This document shows, in pieces, positions 33,020 to 43,523 of a stretch of 64,000 nucleotides of DNA. The DNA comes from Trichodelitschia bisporula (lineage: Eukaryota > Ascomycota > Dothideomycetes > Phaeotrichales > Phaeotrichaceae). The first letter of the stretch is position 1. The number at the start of each line of letters is the position of its first letter. Under the pieces are notes generated by a model. That model was not told the DNA's origin and made no database searches. It saw nothing but the letters and a program-made list of their open reading frames with translations. Made by a program: the position numbers and the translations under genes. The stretch is taken from positions 186,001 to 250,000 of the forward strand of contig ML996706.1 of the NCBI GenBank assembly GCA_010356995.1, read 5' to 3'.

Positions 33020-36000
33020 AAGTCTTGGTGTTTCACGACCACGGCTACGGCGCTTAAATCGATGAAGGGGCGAAACAAGGTGGCTGTGCAACAATGCCCA
33101 CACTTCACCTTCTGATCCCGCCCCTCGACCGACTTTCGTCATCATTCCAACGTAGAACCGATGCCATCTACGTCATGCGCTGGCAAATACTACTTGCCTC
33201 GTCGTTGGAATTCTGCACTCGAGTCGGACCTTTTTTATTTTTCTTTGCAGGTTACAAACAGGATACAAAAGAGAGGTCCTTTTGTCACGTGGCATTGCGG
33301 GTTACAATACACACTCACGAATGGCACGGCTGTTGGCAAAGCCGCGGATGGACAGTCCCGCGGAACTTGGGAGGTGGGCGGGTGGTTTTGGAAATGGGAG
33401 GAACAAACGGCTGGCATTTTGGGCATTCTGCGTTTTGCTGTTCTGATCTTCCCCTCATCTTCTCGTCATTTGGTTACCGGTGTCCAGTTGTACATGATAC
33501 CCCTCCCCATTTACAGGTTCTAATGGTTGCTTTCCCGTCACTCATTACACTCATTCCCTTTGGCCTTTGTGCACCGAGTTTGGGCGTTTCTTCCTCCCTC
33601 TGTTTCTTGTCTTTGGGCCTAATTCAGACGGTTGAAACGGCTGGATGTAAAAGGTCCAGCCATGCAGAAATGCCAGGCGACATGGGTCAAGCAGGCACCA
33701 TCACACATCATACTTTTTCTTGGGCGGCTATCATTCCATTGCGCTTCCTACTTGCGATTGTTTACAGCTTGGGGCAGGGCCACAAGCATCCGTTTTGGTG
33801 CACACAGTCGAAAAGCTCAACGTACCGGGCGATGTTCGAAACCGCACGACCGCCAGCGAGCACGGAAAGCGAGTACTCGAAAAAGGCGGACAGGGAAACA
33901 CAGGCTGTTCCTTCCCCTTCTTTGTGCCCGCGGCTCCGCTTCTGGCCTCGGTGTACTCGAACGCCCGCCGCGCTTCGCTTTTCTCTTTGCGCAAACCGAG
34001 TTTTGTTTTTTAAGAAGCCCCGGCGTTGGGGGCCGCGAAGGCGGGGTCCACCTGATGACTGCCAGCGAGGCTGGCGTGACGAACGGACCTGTACCCGGAG
34101 GCGGGGAGCACTCCATGGTGGGGTGATGCGGGGCATGGGCACCCGCTGGCGATATACGCGCGGTATATAGCTTGTAAAACAGATATCTACATCCGCGTCG
34201 ATGCCAGTGCTTGTGCGTCTACCGCGGGGAGGAAACGGAGAACGGGCCTCGAGCCCGCATGCCGTCATCGCGGGCCTGGGAGCCCGGTTCACACTGTGAG
34301 GTATATATAACGCCCGGCGCGCAACAGGCGAACGGGCAGGTTGAAGCGCGTTCTTTGCACGCACGGATGCGGCCTCAACCGAAGCCAACCGCCAACCGCA
34401 CGCCGCACACACCTATCCCGCAAACGGCGCCAGCTAGCCAACGTTGGCGATCGACAGATCGGCACGTACGCGATCCAGTGCGCGTCGCGGGGCGGCGGCC
34501 TCCCTGGCCCACCTTCAGCTCGCTGATGCGCTCCAGACTGGCTGCGCCTTTGACGACTGGATGTGGCGCGCCGCGGAACATCCCATTGCCCCGCGGACAA
34601 GGGAATTGAGCCTGCGGGCGTCTGCACTACTGTCGCCCGCGGTACGGTACCTTCCGGAGGATGTATCATGCGGTACTTAGGGATGGGCCCGCGGAGCGAA
34701 GGCCAGCGCATGGTGGCAGGTACAGCGCACATGTACGGTACAGCGCGCACGGAGCACGGGCCTAGCTACCCCGCAATTGGGGCACGCACGCACCCGAAAC
34801 ATCGAAGCCGAATACAACGGGCCGACGAAATACCTCCGCACGTGAGATCTCTGGCGGGCAACACAGCTCCAGCAAACTCCGGCGGGGATCCGCGGCATGC
34901 ACTGAACTGCTCGAAGGAAAGCTTTGCATATGAAGAAACAGCCTGCTCCCTACTTGCTGGCCCCTCGCGGGGCTCGCAGCGCGCTGCAAATGCACGCTGT
35001 GACGCGGGACACATGCAAGCCCAGCCGCGCCTGCCGGCCACTGCCTTGGCCCGGCGGGTCGGGCCCGGTCAGACCTGCCGCGCGCGGGGTGTATATTTTT
35101 GGCGCGGGGCGCGGTATCGCGGCTCGTGTTGAACGTTACTGGAGCGCGGGCGGGGGAGGGGTGGGGTGGGGTGGAGGAGCTCGGGAAGTTCGGGGCCGGA
35201 TATGGGTGCAGATGTGGCGATCTGGATGGGAGCGATGATGATGGGGGGGCGTTTTTACGGGGATTATTGGCGAGATATGCAGGTGGTGGGCGTGGGGGTT
35301 TGCGGCTGGCGCGAGGCTCGAGGGTTGTTTTGCGGTTGAAGGGATCAGTAATCGATTGGAGTTGTTGCCGTACCCGGAAGGGGATGTTTGTCTTCTGCCC
35401 ATGGGGTTTTACGTGTAGCGTTAGCTGATCCTACCTAACCCGCGAGGCTTTAGTTCTCTAGTTTAGCGGCATCTGTAAAATTCTAGACCGTGAGTGGGGG
35501 GCGCTAGTGCTACGTGGTGACTTGCCTACCGGGCGGGGTACTGTTGAGGCGTCATCTGCGCGATTTGAGGGTCGTCATCGATCCGTTCGGAATCAGGAGC
35601 TGTGCCTTCCTATTCGCATCTGTTCTCTGAGATCAACGGCTTCAAGCATCCGTAGAACCTCCAGTAATTTCCTTACTGGCCATTGGTAATCTAACACCTC
35701 CAACAGGTTCAGCAATTGCCCCGTAAAAGGGCCGACTTCTCCGCTTCACAGCTGGAGCCGGATGCTGCTGCCAATCAAGCATGCATCTAGAGCAGCTCAA
35801 GCTCAACATAATCAAGACCGGCAAAGGAACGCAGGCACCCACGTCACTGGAACCTCAGCCTGCATTTCAGCTGAGCTAGCGTGTCGTCAGGCTGCATGAA
35901 GCTCCCGCACCGGCACCCTGCCTTCCGTTGAGCCTAGCCGAAGGGAAGGAAGAGCCTTTCACGTGCATATGGGCTGAATGTCCGCGTCTGTGTCGATTCG

Positions 36001-36457
36001 AATTACTATCGAATGACACCTGAGAAGAGCCTCCGAGTCTCGTTCCGCTTTCCCGACAGCTTTGTACACCCCATTTTGCAGGGAGGATATCCGGCTGCTA
36101 GGATGCGGCTGAGGAACTGAATTAGCCGCAGATGTAGGCATAGCAGTTCATGTACTACGTAAGTGCCGTAACGTCTCTAGTCTTTGTCGTGCACGTACGC
36201 TTACGTTAGTCGCGGGCGCTCCGGGGCGCTTCTGCACTTGGCTCAGCCCTAGAGAAATGGTGATTCGCTGGCACGCGACGTTGCCGAATGTACATTAGGG
36301 ACAAGTCAGCTGGCGCCACAGTAGAAAAACAAACCTATGAAAGGACCTTCAGGTTAGATGTGAAGCTCGATGGAACCGAAAGGGAAGGTTGCAGGTCGAT
36401 CGATGCCCTATTAACTCTTCACACCCAAGCTCGTAACATAAGCATGAAAGCCTAAGA
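33020..36457. other. Gene-poor region, about 3.4 kb
   Basis: No recognisable gene. Frames at 33094-34170 and 34563-35132 are long because the DNA is GC-rich, but their translations lack domains and coding character. Between 34150 and 35110 there are several TATATA-bearing stretches flanked by GCGCG (for example ATATACGCGCGGTATATA near 34150). Their meaning is unknown. Confidence 0.45.
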
Positions 36458-36685
36458 TTACATCACTTTCATTTGTCCCGGCGGGCTCACCAGGCCCCTC
36501 AAACCGTTCCGCTTGAGATCCTCGGACTTTTTCCACTCTGCAAACCCAGGCAACGGACGATTTGTTTCGCAGAATTCCACCTCTTCCAAATTGTCTGGAC
36601 GTTCGGAATGTGCTCGCATCTCCGGAGCATACCGTGCAAGAATACGCTGAACGGATTCCACGGCTATCTCGAGCTCACTGGCCAT
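36458..36685 (-). CDS. Possible small protein or gene remnant (75 residues)
   Basis: From the ATG at 36685 the minus strand encodes MASELEIAVESVQRILARYA, then an acidic stretch, TNRPLPGFAEWKKSEDLKRN and a short tail. The composition is protein-like (amphipathic helix, then W/K-rich segment) and unlike the random frames around it. The same frame stays open upstream to 36781 without another ATG, reading LPPSLRYPDAVRKHEILESR in the same style, so the real start may lie in a missing or lost upstream exon. The tRNA gene begins only 170 bp upstream, which leaves little room for one. It could be a small gene, the C-terminal relic of a larger one, or chance. No family is recognised. Confidence 0.35.
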   Translation of the reverse strand: MASELEIAVESVQRILARYAPEMRAHSERPDNLEEVEFCETNRPLPGFAEWKKSEDLKRNGLRGLVSPPGQMKVM

Positions 36686-36858
36686 GTGCTCGGCATCGGA
36701 CGACCGGGACTCGAGAATCTCATGTTTTCGGACAGCATCCGGATATCGTAGGCTGGGAGGCAGTCGCGCGGGTAAAGAAGTTTATCAGCATCTGCACCGG
36801 CTTCCAACGGAATAAGACTCAACGTAAGTACGCCTCGGACTGACGTCAACATTGAAAA

Positions 36859-36950
36859 GCGTTGGTGGTTTAGTGGTAAAATCCGTCGTTGCCATCCGAA
36901 GTCATTCGGGATGATTCGACGGGCCCCGGGTTCGATTCCCGGCCGACGCA
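36859..36950 (+). tRNA. tRNA-Gly(GCC) with a 21-nt intron
   Basis: All arms fold: acceptor GCGTTGG with CCGACGC (one T-G pair) plus discriminator A, D arm with A-box TGGTTTAGTGG, anticodon stem CGTCG/CGACG, and T arm CCGGG-TTCGATT-CCCGG with a perfect B box. The anticodon GCC is at 36891-36893. An insert of 21 nt (36895-36915) sits one base 3' of the anticodon, the canonical position for nuclear tRNA introns. A TTCTTTTT terminator for RNA polymerase III follows at about 36966. Confidence 0.96.
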
Positions 36951-37991
36951 ATATGACACTCACCATTCTTTTTGTCGCTCAGGACGCTGAAGGTGTCGTC
37001 GCTGCGTTCGATCTTTTACTTTTCAGACCGAAATTCTGCGTCCCTGGTCACTTCCTAAGGTTGGGTGCGTCCAGCAACAAGCCGAGCTTTTAAAGTCATC
37101 GGAGAAAATAGCGGCATATGGACCGGTTCTCCAATAAAAGGTGTTACTCTTTTGGTGGAAATACGTTGCAGAACGTCTGGTTAGCACCTTGGGCCGTCTC
37201 ATCGGCTTCAAGCCCCTTGCGTGCGGACGTTGTAGCCATTCCGTGTCGGTGTGAAAGAGCGGTTAGGACGACCTGTGAGCCTGCCACCATGAAGAAGCAT
37301 TTTGGACAGGGAAGAACCCTTACCGCAAGGCCTCCTAGGATGACCTGCGTAGTGGGAAGGGGGGTGCCGACATCCGAATGGACCAGGAACAGTGTAAAGA
37401 TGGTGGAGCCTGCTTGTTTCAAAGCGGATATAAGCAGCCTCCTATCAATCTGCTTTCAGATGACTTCGTGTCGGGCCGGCATATGCCACAAGATGCCACT
37501 AGGGGGTTGACATCAGCTTCAGTATGGAACTAAAGACGAGACGATGTGCAGAAGGACGCGGGCGGAGGCGAAATACTGTTTAGTGAACTTGACCTCTGGT
37601 CAGAGTGGTTGAGAATCACAACAGGATAGCAACAAGTATCAGAAGCGGCACCACCTACATCCGCAGACTAGAGTTGGTTTTACGAAGCACACTGTGGAAT
37701 GTCATGAAGGCGGAGGTGGTCGTCTCGAGATTAACGCGCGGGTCAAAATGGCGTTTGACGCGGAAATGACGCAACGACATGTGATTGATCCACACGTGAT
37801 AACATATCGCTCATGGTAACCATGCATTGTCTCTGGACTCTGAAGCGACAAGAAACAACTTTGGACTCAGTACGGCCTGTTTACAGTGCAAATGCTGCAA
37901 CTTAAACATGACGCGCATGTTTTTTCCACACTTCCAACATAGCGCACTCCATCCCGACCCCGCATCATAACGCAGGACTACAGCATTCATC
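36951..37991. other. Intergenic region before FIG4
   Basis: About 1 kb without a convincing gene. The last 250 bp should contain the FIG4 promoter. CACGTGAT (37792-37799) is an E-box-like sequence, noted as a motif match only. Confidence 0.4.
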
Positions 37992-40913
37992 ATGTCCTCC
38001 AAGCAGCCGTCTCTCACTGAGCAGCAGAATGTGATGGAAAGCTCTGCTGGGAGCAGCGAGAAATCTTCTCTTAATCAGAATGGCGAGACCCTTGACCCTC
38101 AGCCAGGTCCCACCGGTGCACCACGACATCTCGACCTGCCCGCGAACGCCTTCAAGCCGGACCCCAGTGACCAGGAATCTACGAATGATGGCGTATCTGT
38201 TGGACTTGAGGGCGACGAAGAAGAGCCTCCAGAGCCCAAGTCATTCCAGCGCTCCAACAGCCCAGCTGCCATGCAGCGAAACAAGAGCGCCTGCTACGAG
38301 AAGGTCGGCGAGGAGGGCGTAAACAACATGCACCGCTTCTCTCTGTACGAAACAAGCACGCGATACTATCTCGTTGGCCAAGATGTCATGGAGAGGCACT
38401 TTAGAGTCCTTAAAATTGATCGCACGGCCCCTCCGGGGAGTCTGGGCATCTTCGAGGATGACATCGTGTACGACCGGCGGGAAATGAACCAGCTACTGAA
38501 CGCTATCGAAGAGGGCAACAAGAACGCCGGAGGAATGAAGCTCAAGTGTACTACATGGGGCTTGTTGGGGTTCATTCGGTTTACCGAAGCCTACTACATG
38601 CTCCTTGTCACGAAGCGTACACAGGTGGCCATGATTGGCGGCCACTACGTTTACCAAATCGAGGCTACCGAGTTGATCCCACTCACCACTGGGTCATCGT
38701 CACGTTTCCAGCGGGACCGGAACCCAGAGGAGACCCGGTATCTAAACATTCTGTCGAACCTCGACCTCAACAAATCCTTTTACTTTTCCTACTCCTACAA
38801 CATCACGCGGACACTCCAGGAGAACATCATCCGCGAGCGGGAAGCGCTGGACAAGGGCCTGCGGCGCGCCCCTCCCGACCTCAATGAAATGTTCGTATGG
38901 AACGACTATCTCTTGCGTCCTGCGGAGTCTGCCCTCAAGAACACATATGACTGGTGCATTCCCATCATTCATGGATTCATCAAGCAGGAGTCTCTGAGCG
39001 TCATTGGCCGACGCGTGTACATGACGATCATCGCTCGCCGCTCGAGATTCTTTGCCGGTGCCCGGTTTCTGAAGCGCGGCGCGAACGATCTTGGTTACGT
39101 TGCAAATGATGTGGAGACGGAGCAGATTGTATCAGAAGTGCTGACAACGTCCTTCCACGCCCCTGGCCCGCGCCTCTACTCGAACCCGAACTACACTTCG
39201 TATGTCCAGCATCGTGGCAGTATACCGCTCTACTGGACGCAAGACAATACGGGTGTGACACCGAAGCCAGACATTGACCTCAACCTCATTGATCCGTTCT
39301 ACAGCGCTGCTGCACTCCATTTTGATAACCTGTTTGAGCGATATGGAGCCCCAATCTACGTGCTCAACCTTGTCAAGGCGCGAGAGCGCACGCCACGCGA
39401 GTCGAAACTGCTCCACGAGTTCTACAAGGCTATTAGCTTCCTGAACCAGTCTCTGCCGGAGGATAAGAAGATCCTATACAAGGCCTTTGACATGAGCCGG
39501 GCGGCCAAGACGCGTGGCCAGGACGTCATCGGCACCCTCGAGCGCATCGCCGAGGACGTGCTGGACAAGACGGGCTTTTTCCACAACGGAGATTCCGAGG
39601 ACTCGGCTACGGCGCAGAACGGGGTCGCTCGTACAAACTGCATAGACTGCCTTGACCGTACTAATGCCGCGCAGTTTGTGATTGGGAAGCGTGCGCTGGG
39701 ACGCCAGTTACAGGCGCTGGGTGTGATTGTCGGCGATACCGTCGACTACGATACTGACGCAGTGAATCTGCTCACGCACATGTATCATGCCCACGGCGAC
39801 ACCATCGCAATCCAGTATGGCGGGTCCCACCTCGTGAACACCATGTCGACGTACCGCAAGATCAACGAGTGGAAGAGCCAGTCGCGCGACATGGTAGAGA
39901 GCTTCAAGCGCTACTACCACAACTCGTTCCTCGACTCACAGCGTCAAGAGGCATACAACCTCTTCCTGGGGAACTACATCTACGCGCAAGGCCAGCCGAT
40001 GCTCTGGGACCTGCCAACAGACTACTACCTCCACCACACACACCCGCGCTTCTGGGCCACGCACCAACGGCGTGGCTACATCAACTGGTTCACACCTGAC
40101 TTCCTCGCCCCGCGCACCATCCCTCCGCACCCCGGTCAGCCTGCCGTCCTGGCCGAAAAGGGCGTCACCTACTTCGACGACTACTGGCTCGAGTACTACC
40201 GCCCGCTGGCCGTCTCCTCCTTCGCCAAAATGTTTAGCTGGAAGATCTCCGCTCGCCCTAAGTACCTTCCGGACGGCAGCAGCCAGCCCGGGACCTGGGA
40301 CCCGAGCCCCTTTGCGCCGCGCAAGGTACCCCCGACCAGCGAGCCCGAGTCGCCCGGGAAGAAGGTGCGCAAGGGCGTCACGATTCTGGAGCCAGAGACT
40401 GGAGCCGAGGGGCGCGGAAATGAGGACTCGACGCGGAGTAGCGGCTTGCTGCGCAGCGGGAGTCTGGACACGGCATCGAGCTCCGCGACGTTTGTTCCGT
40501 CTGACAAGGCACTTAAGACGCAGTGGACGCTGGGCCAGTTCTACGCCAACTCGCTGCATCCTAGCGTCACGCCCAGCGAGGAGGCGGAGTACGACCGGTA
40601 CATCAGCCATCCGCTGAATTTGCCGCTTGTGACATCTGCAGATGACGAGCCGGATAGTGAAGTCAAGGCTGATTTTGCGGAGTATCTGGGTAGTGGGCTT
40701 GAGGCTGTGAATGGCGGATATGGTGGGTATGGTGTCGGTGAGGAGGATTTGGCGGATTATGCGGAGTTTTTGACCGTTGGTGATGATCCGCTCACGGTTA
40801 CGGAGGAGGATCTTGGGAAGAAGAGATACAAGGCCTACAAGCAGTGGTTGAAGGGTAAGAGCTTGTTTAAGCAGAGCAAGGTCGATCCCGAGGCGAGGGA
40901 TATCAGACTTTGA
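37992..40913 (+). CDS. fig4: FIG4-type phosphoinositide phosphatase (SAC domain)
   Basis: A peripheral vacuole-membrane enzyme that, in the family, removes the 5-phosphate of PI(3,5)P2 and also supports its synthesis in complex with Vac14 and the Fab1 kinase. One exon, 973 residues, in the normal size range. The first 90 residues are disordered. The SAC domain starts near FSLYETSTRYYLVGQDVMER and includes YYMLLVTKRTQVAMIGGHYV. The catalytic motif RTNCIDCLDRTN gives the CX5R signature with Cys550 and Arg556. After the domain, YYRPLAVSSFAKMFSWKI leads to a low-complexity Ser/Pro region, then a conserved C-terminal end with DDPLTVTEEDLGKKRYKAYK. No membrane segment is seen, as expected. The GC-rich coding style matches its neighbours. 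Confidence 0.95.
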   Translation: MSSKQPSLTEQQNVMESSAGSSEKSSLNQNGETLDPQPGPTGAPRHLDLPANAFKPDPSDQESTNDGVSVGLEGDEEEPPEPKSFQRSNSPAAMQRNKSACYEKVGEEGVNNMHRFSLYETSTRYYLVGQDVMERHFRVLKIDRTAPPGSLGIFEDDIVYDRREMNQLLNAIEEGNKNAGGMKLKCTTWGLLGFIRFTEAYYMLLVTKRTQVAMIGGHYVYQIEATELIPLTTGSSSRFQRDRNPEETRYLNILSNLDLNKSFYFSYSYNITRTLQENIIREREALDKGLRRAPPDLNEMFVWNDYLLRPAESALKNTYDWCIPIIHGFIKQESLSVIGRRVYMTIIARRSRFFAGARFLKRGANDLGYVANDVETEQIVSEVLTTSFHAPGPRLYSNPNYTSYVQHRGSIPLYWTQDNTGVTPKPDIDLNLIDPFYSAAALHFDNLFERYGAPIYVLNLVKARERTPRESKLLHEFYKAISFLNQSLPEDKKILYKAFDMSRAAKTRGQDVIGTLERIAEDVLDKTGFFHNGDSEDSATAQNGVARTNCIDCLDRTNAAQFVIGKRALGRQLQALGVIVGDTVDYDTDAVNLLTHMYHAHGDTIAIQYGGSHLVNTMSTYRKINEWKSQSRDMVESFKRYYHNSFLDSQRQEAYNLFLGNYIYAQGQPMLWDLPTDYYLHHTHPRFWATHQRRGYINWFTPDFLAPRTIPPHPGQPAVLAEKGVTYFDDYWLEYYRPLAVSSFAKMFSWKISARPKYLPDGSSQPGTWDPSPFAPRKVPPTSEPESPGKKVRKGVTILEPETGAEGRGNEDSTRSSGLLRSGSLDTASSSATFVPSDKALKTQWTLGQFYANSLHPSVTPSEEAEYDRYISHPLNLPLVTSADDEPDSEVKADFAEYLGSGLEAVNGGYGGYGVGEEDLADYAEFLTVGDDPLTVTEEDLGKKRYKAYKQWLKGKSLFKQSKVDPEARDIRL

Positions 40914-41817
40914 TTTTCGTACTCTTGGTAGCTCTTTTCCACCCGCAGTGGCTGCCCACATGGGCTTTGCCGTATGTCTTCTCCTCTGGAGTGGGAGAAT
41001 GCAAGGTTGCTAATGGTGTCTTAGGCAGCGACGAGCACCAACCCTGGGGAGGCATGGCTTTGACGTGGGCGAAGAGTCCGAAGAAGTGTCCGAAGGGTAA
41101 CAGGCGGGGTAAAGCGAGTCTGGTCGAGGACTACGAAATCAAGAATTGGGGCAAGATGGATATGACTTGGGAGCATGCCGAGACGGAGGTGCATCTCGAT
41201 GGGCTATGGGATTTGACTTGGGAACAGTGCCAGAGGAGGGAGTGTTTGGATCCGGGGTATCACTATTGCCGCGGCGTTGGTGAGTGGAGGGGACTTTCAT
41301 GACACCATTAAGTCTGTTTGACGACTGTTATAAAGCTGCTACTTGAATATTTGTTGCGAGCTGTCTTACCGGGACGGTTTGCGATGGTAGGCTATCGTGG
41401 CTGTAGGCGATTTTGCTATTCAACCACGTATTGCATGTTCCACTACATCCTCTTTTCTCCCTACGCCTCCTGCAATCCCTACGCCTCCTGCAATCCCAAA
41501 AAGTGAGCCTCGTAAGAAGATTCTTTGTCCTTTCCACCCGTCTCCATGCACGAAGGCAACACAGACGTTGTACGGCATATGCAGGTCCCATCACTAGTTC
41601 TACTCTGGCACATCCTTGCCATGGCCAGACGTCCGGGCAACGGTCACGAAAACGGCCAGGGGCAGCTCCTACAGCTTCACATCTATCGGAAATATGCAGA
41701 GGCCAGGTGTCAGCCTCTGCCGCACTGTGATCCAGCGCGAGAGGAATCCGAACAATGCATCTGAGCCGTCTCTTTCTGAAGTGGTAGTGAAGGAAGCCGT
41801 AGTGAAGATCAAGCACC
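40914..41817. other. FIG4 3' region with a possible UTR intron
   Basis: A textbook intron (GTATGT donor 40972, GCTAATG branch, TTAG acceptor ending 41024) begins 58 bp after the FIG4 stop. A neighbouring frame is open to 41302 with three TW-containing repeats but has no ATG before position 41055. It may be a spliced FIG4 3' UTR or a small unrecognised gene. The rest up to DCC1 shows only a tandem CTCCTGCAATCCCTACG duplication near 41465-41500. Confidence 0.35.
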
Positions 41818-42822
41818 TCACTTCCGCCCCTTCCCAAACTTTTCATGCCACTTTCTCTTCCCCGTAGTCGCCGGCTCCTCCTTCGCAGCAGGCGCAGGAC
41901 TCAGCCTGCACTCGGGCTTCAGCGCAATGGTCGTGGGCGTCGGGTGCGTCGTGATATCCCCGATACTTGCCGCCGCCAGCCCATCTCCCCACCCTCCCAT
42001 CGCCTCCCTCCACCTCGCGACAAAGAGGTCTGTCGGCATACTTCCCCCGCTCGCCTCGAGCACTAGCTGTGCCACCCATGTTGTAGCTTTTGGTCTCGGA
42101 ATCATCCACCACCCCTCTTTGTAGTGGCATTCGCCGATGCGCTTCATCACAGCATCGAACATTTCGCTCTCAATCGCATCCGAGGCGTCTAAATCGAACT
42201 CGTTGAATAAATCGTCCTCTGAAAACCCCTCCTCGAGGTTCCACCCCGCGCCCTCCGCTGCTGATTTGATCCGGCGCCATAGCGCGAGGAGTGCGGCTGC
42301 GGAGGGGCGGACTGCGTAGCCGTCTTTCACGTAGGCGCATAGTGCGGTCCAGGCATCATGCAGGTCGCGGATCGAGAGAGGGGCGCGGGACTCGAGATCA
42401 TGGAGACTGGTGGGAGACCCAGCCGGGGTGCGGAGGGGCTTGCCTGGCGTATACTGTGGGAGAAGGGCGGCGAGGGTCACGGTTGCTGCGGCGGGGGTGA
42501 GGGGGGGAAGGGTCGCAAGCGTGGATGTGCAGGCGCTGATTGCGGTTACTGTGGTGGGGGAGGTGGGTTGGAGGAGGAAGAGGGTGTTGCTGGTTTGGAT
42601 TTGGCGGAGGGGGTAGGTTCGTTTGTCGGTGGTGAGGACGGCGGGCGCGCTGGGGGTTGCGGAGCGGAGGTGTAGCCTGCGGAGGGGGGTTAGGAAGGGC
42701 GGTCATGGTGGGGGGGAGGCGTACTTGGGGCAGTTGGGGGAGGTGAGGAGGTCGAGTAGCTCCTGCGGCAATTCGAGGAGGCGCACGTTTGTGAGGTGCG
42801 TTGCGAGGGCGAAGGTCGTCAT
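41818..42822 (-). CDS. dcc1: Sister chromatid cohesion protein Dcc1
   Basis: Subunit of the Ctf18-Dcc1-Ctf8 alternative clamp loader, which loads PCNA and supports sister chromatid cohesion in the nucleus. Two exons (42725-42822 and 41818-42676) join to 318 residues. The first exon, MTTFALATHLTNVRLLELPQ, meets the second in the conserved stretch NCPKLHLRSATPSAPAVLTT; DKRTYPLRQIQTSNTLFLLQ is the family hallmark. The C-terminal winged-helix part includes DLHDAWTALCAYVKDGYAVR, RPSAAALLALWRRI, and TTWVAQLVLEASGGSMPTDL. The 48-bp intron has a CCTAAC branch. The region between the recognisable halves is GC-rich and a naive start within exon 2 would truncate the protein. Divergent from the RhoGEF gene. 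Confidence 0.92.
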
Positions 42823-43523
42823 TATGGTGATGCTGGTGAGGGGGAGGTGCGGTGGTGATGGCTCTGATATCTCAGCCGCGCCCCACCGCGTGACGGCTCC
42901 GTCCGCGGTGTTTGCGCAAGGGGAGGCTATTTACAGATTTCGCGTGGCGCACGCGTCTACCCGTGCTGCGGTGTTGAAGGGACACGGACGATGCTGTGCC
43001 TTTGCGTGCTGCGTCTTTACGCCTTTTGGATCTTTGCGTATTCGTCTCGTCAACTCCTGCGTTGGGTTGTTTGTTTGGGCCTTTGGGGCAAGGCCAGGGC
43101 AAGGAAGGGCGAGTGCGAGTCAACAAAAGTGCTACACCAAAACAAACATCCCCAAGCTCTCTCCTCGCCCACATCAACCCACGCACAACACACAGTCGCT
43201 ATCCAACATCCTCCCAGTCCACATCCACAACAGCAGCATCAATTCATGGCTGGACCTCCCCACAAACCCCCTCCAGCCACATATTGCTCCTCTGCAGCTG
43301 TGGTCCTCCACTTGGAATAGTGTCTCTGGCAATCGTGCGCTGACAACCCGCGCATGCTCCAAGCAACCCCGCATACGACACATCTTTTACGCACCAGCGC
43401 ATATTCTCCGCATCTCTGCGTCTCTGCGTCTCTTGCTCGCTAGCGCATACCCTCCGCATCTCCCGCATCTCTACCTCCCGCATCTCCGCATCACCGCATC
43501 TTCAGTCGCAGCAAGCCGCAACC
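42823..43523. promoter_or_regulatory. Divergent promoter of DCC1 and the RhoGEF gene
   Basis: About 700 bp between opposing start codons. The right end (43407-43500) holds repeated CCGCATCTC/GCGTCTCT units just before the RhoGEF ATG, probably in its leader. An ACGCGTCTAC element with an MluI-box-like core ACGCGT lies at about 42950, which in yeasts marks G1/S genes. Here it is a motif match only. Confidence 0.4.
43407..43500 (+). repeat. Degenerate CGCATCTC repeat
   Basis: About eight copies of CGCATCTC-like units (with TGCGTCTC variants) are clustered in the last 120 bp before the RhoGEF start codon. Confidence 0.7.

Noticed and set aside
34211-35132. Several overlapping open frames on both strands
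   Set aside because: GC-rich sequence keeps many frames open at once; none shows domains or a conserved style.
36664-36966. Minus-strand 100-codon frame
   Set aside because: Much of it is the antisense of the tRNA-Gly gene.
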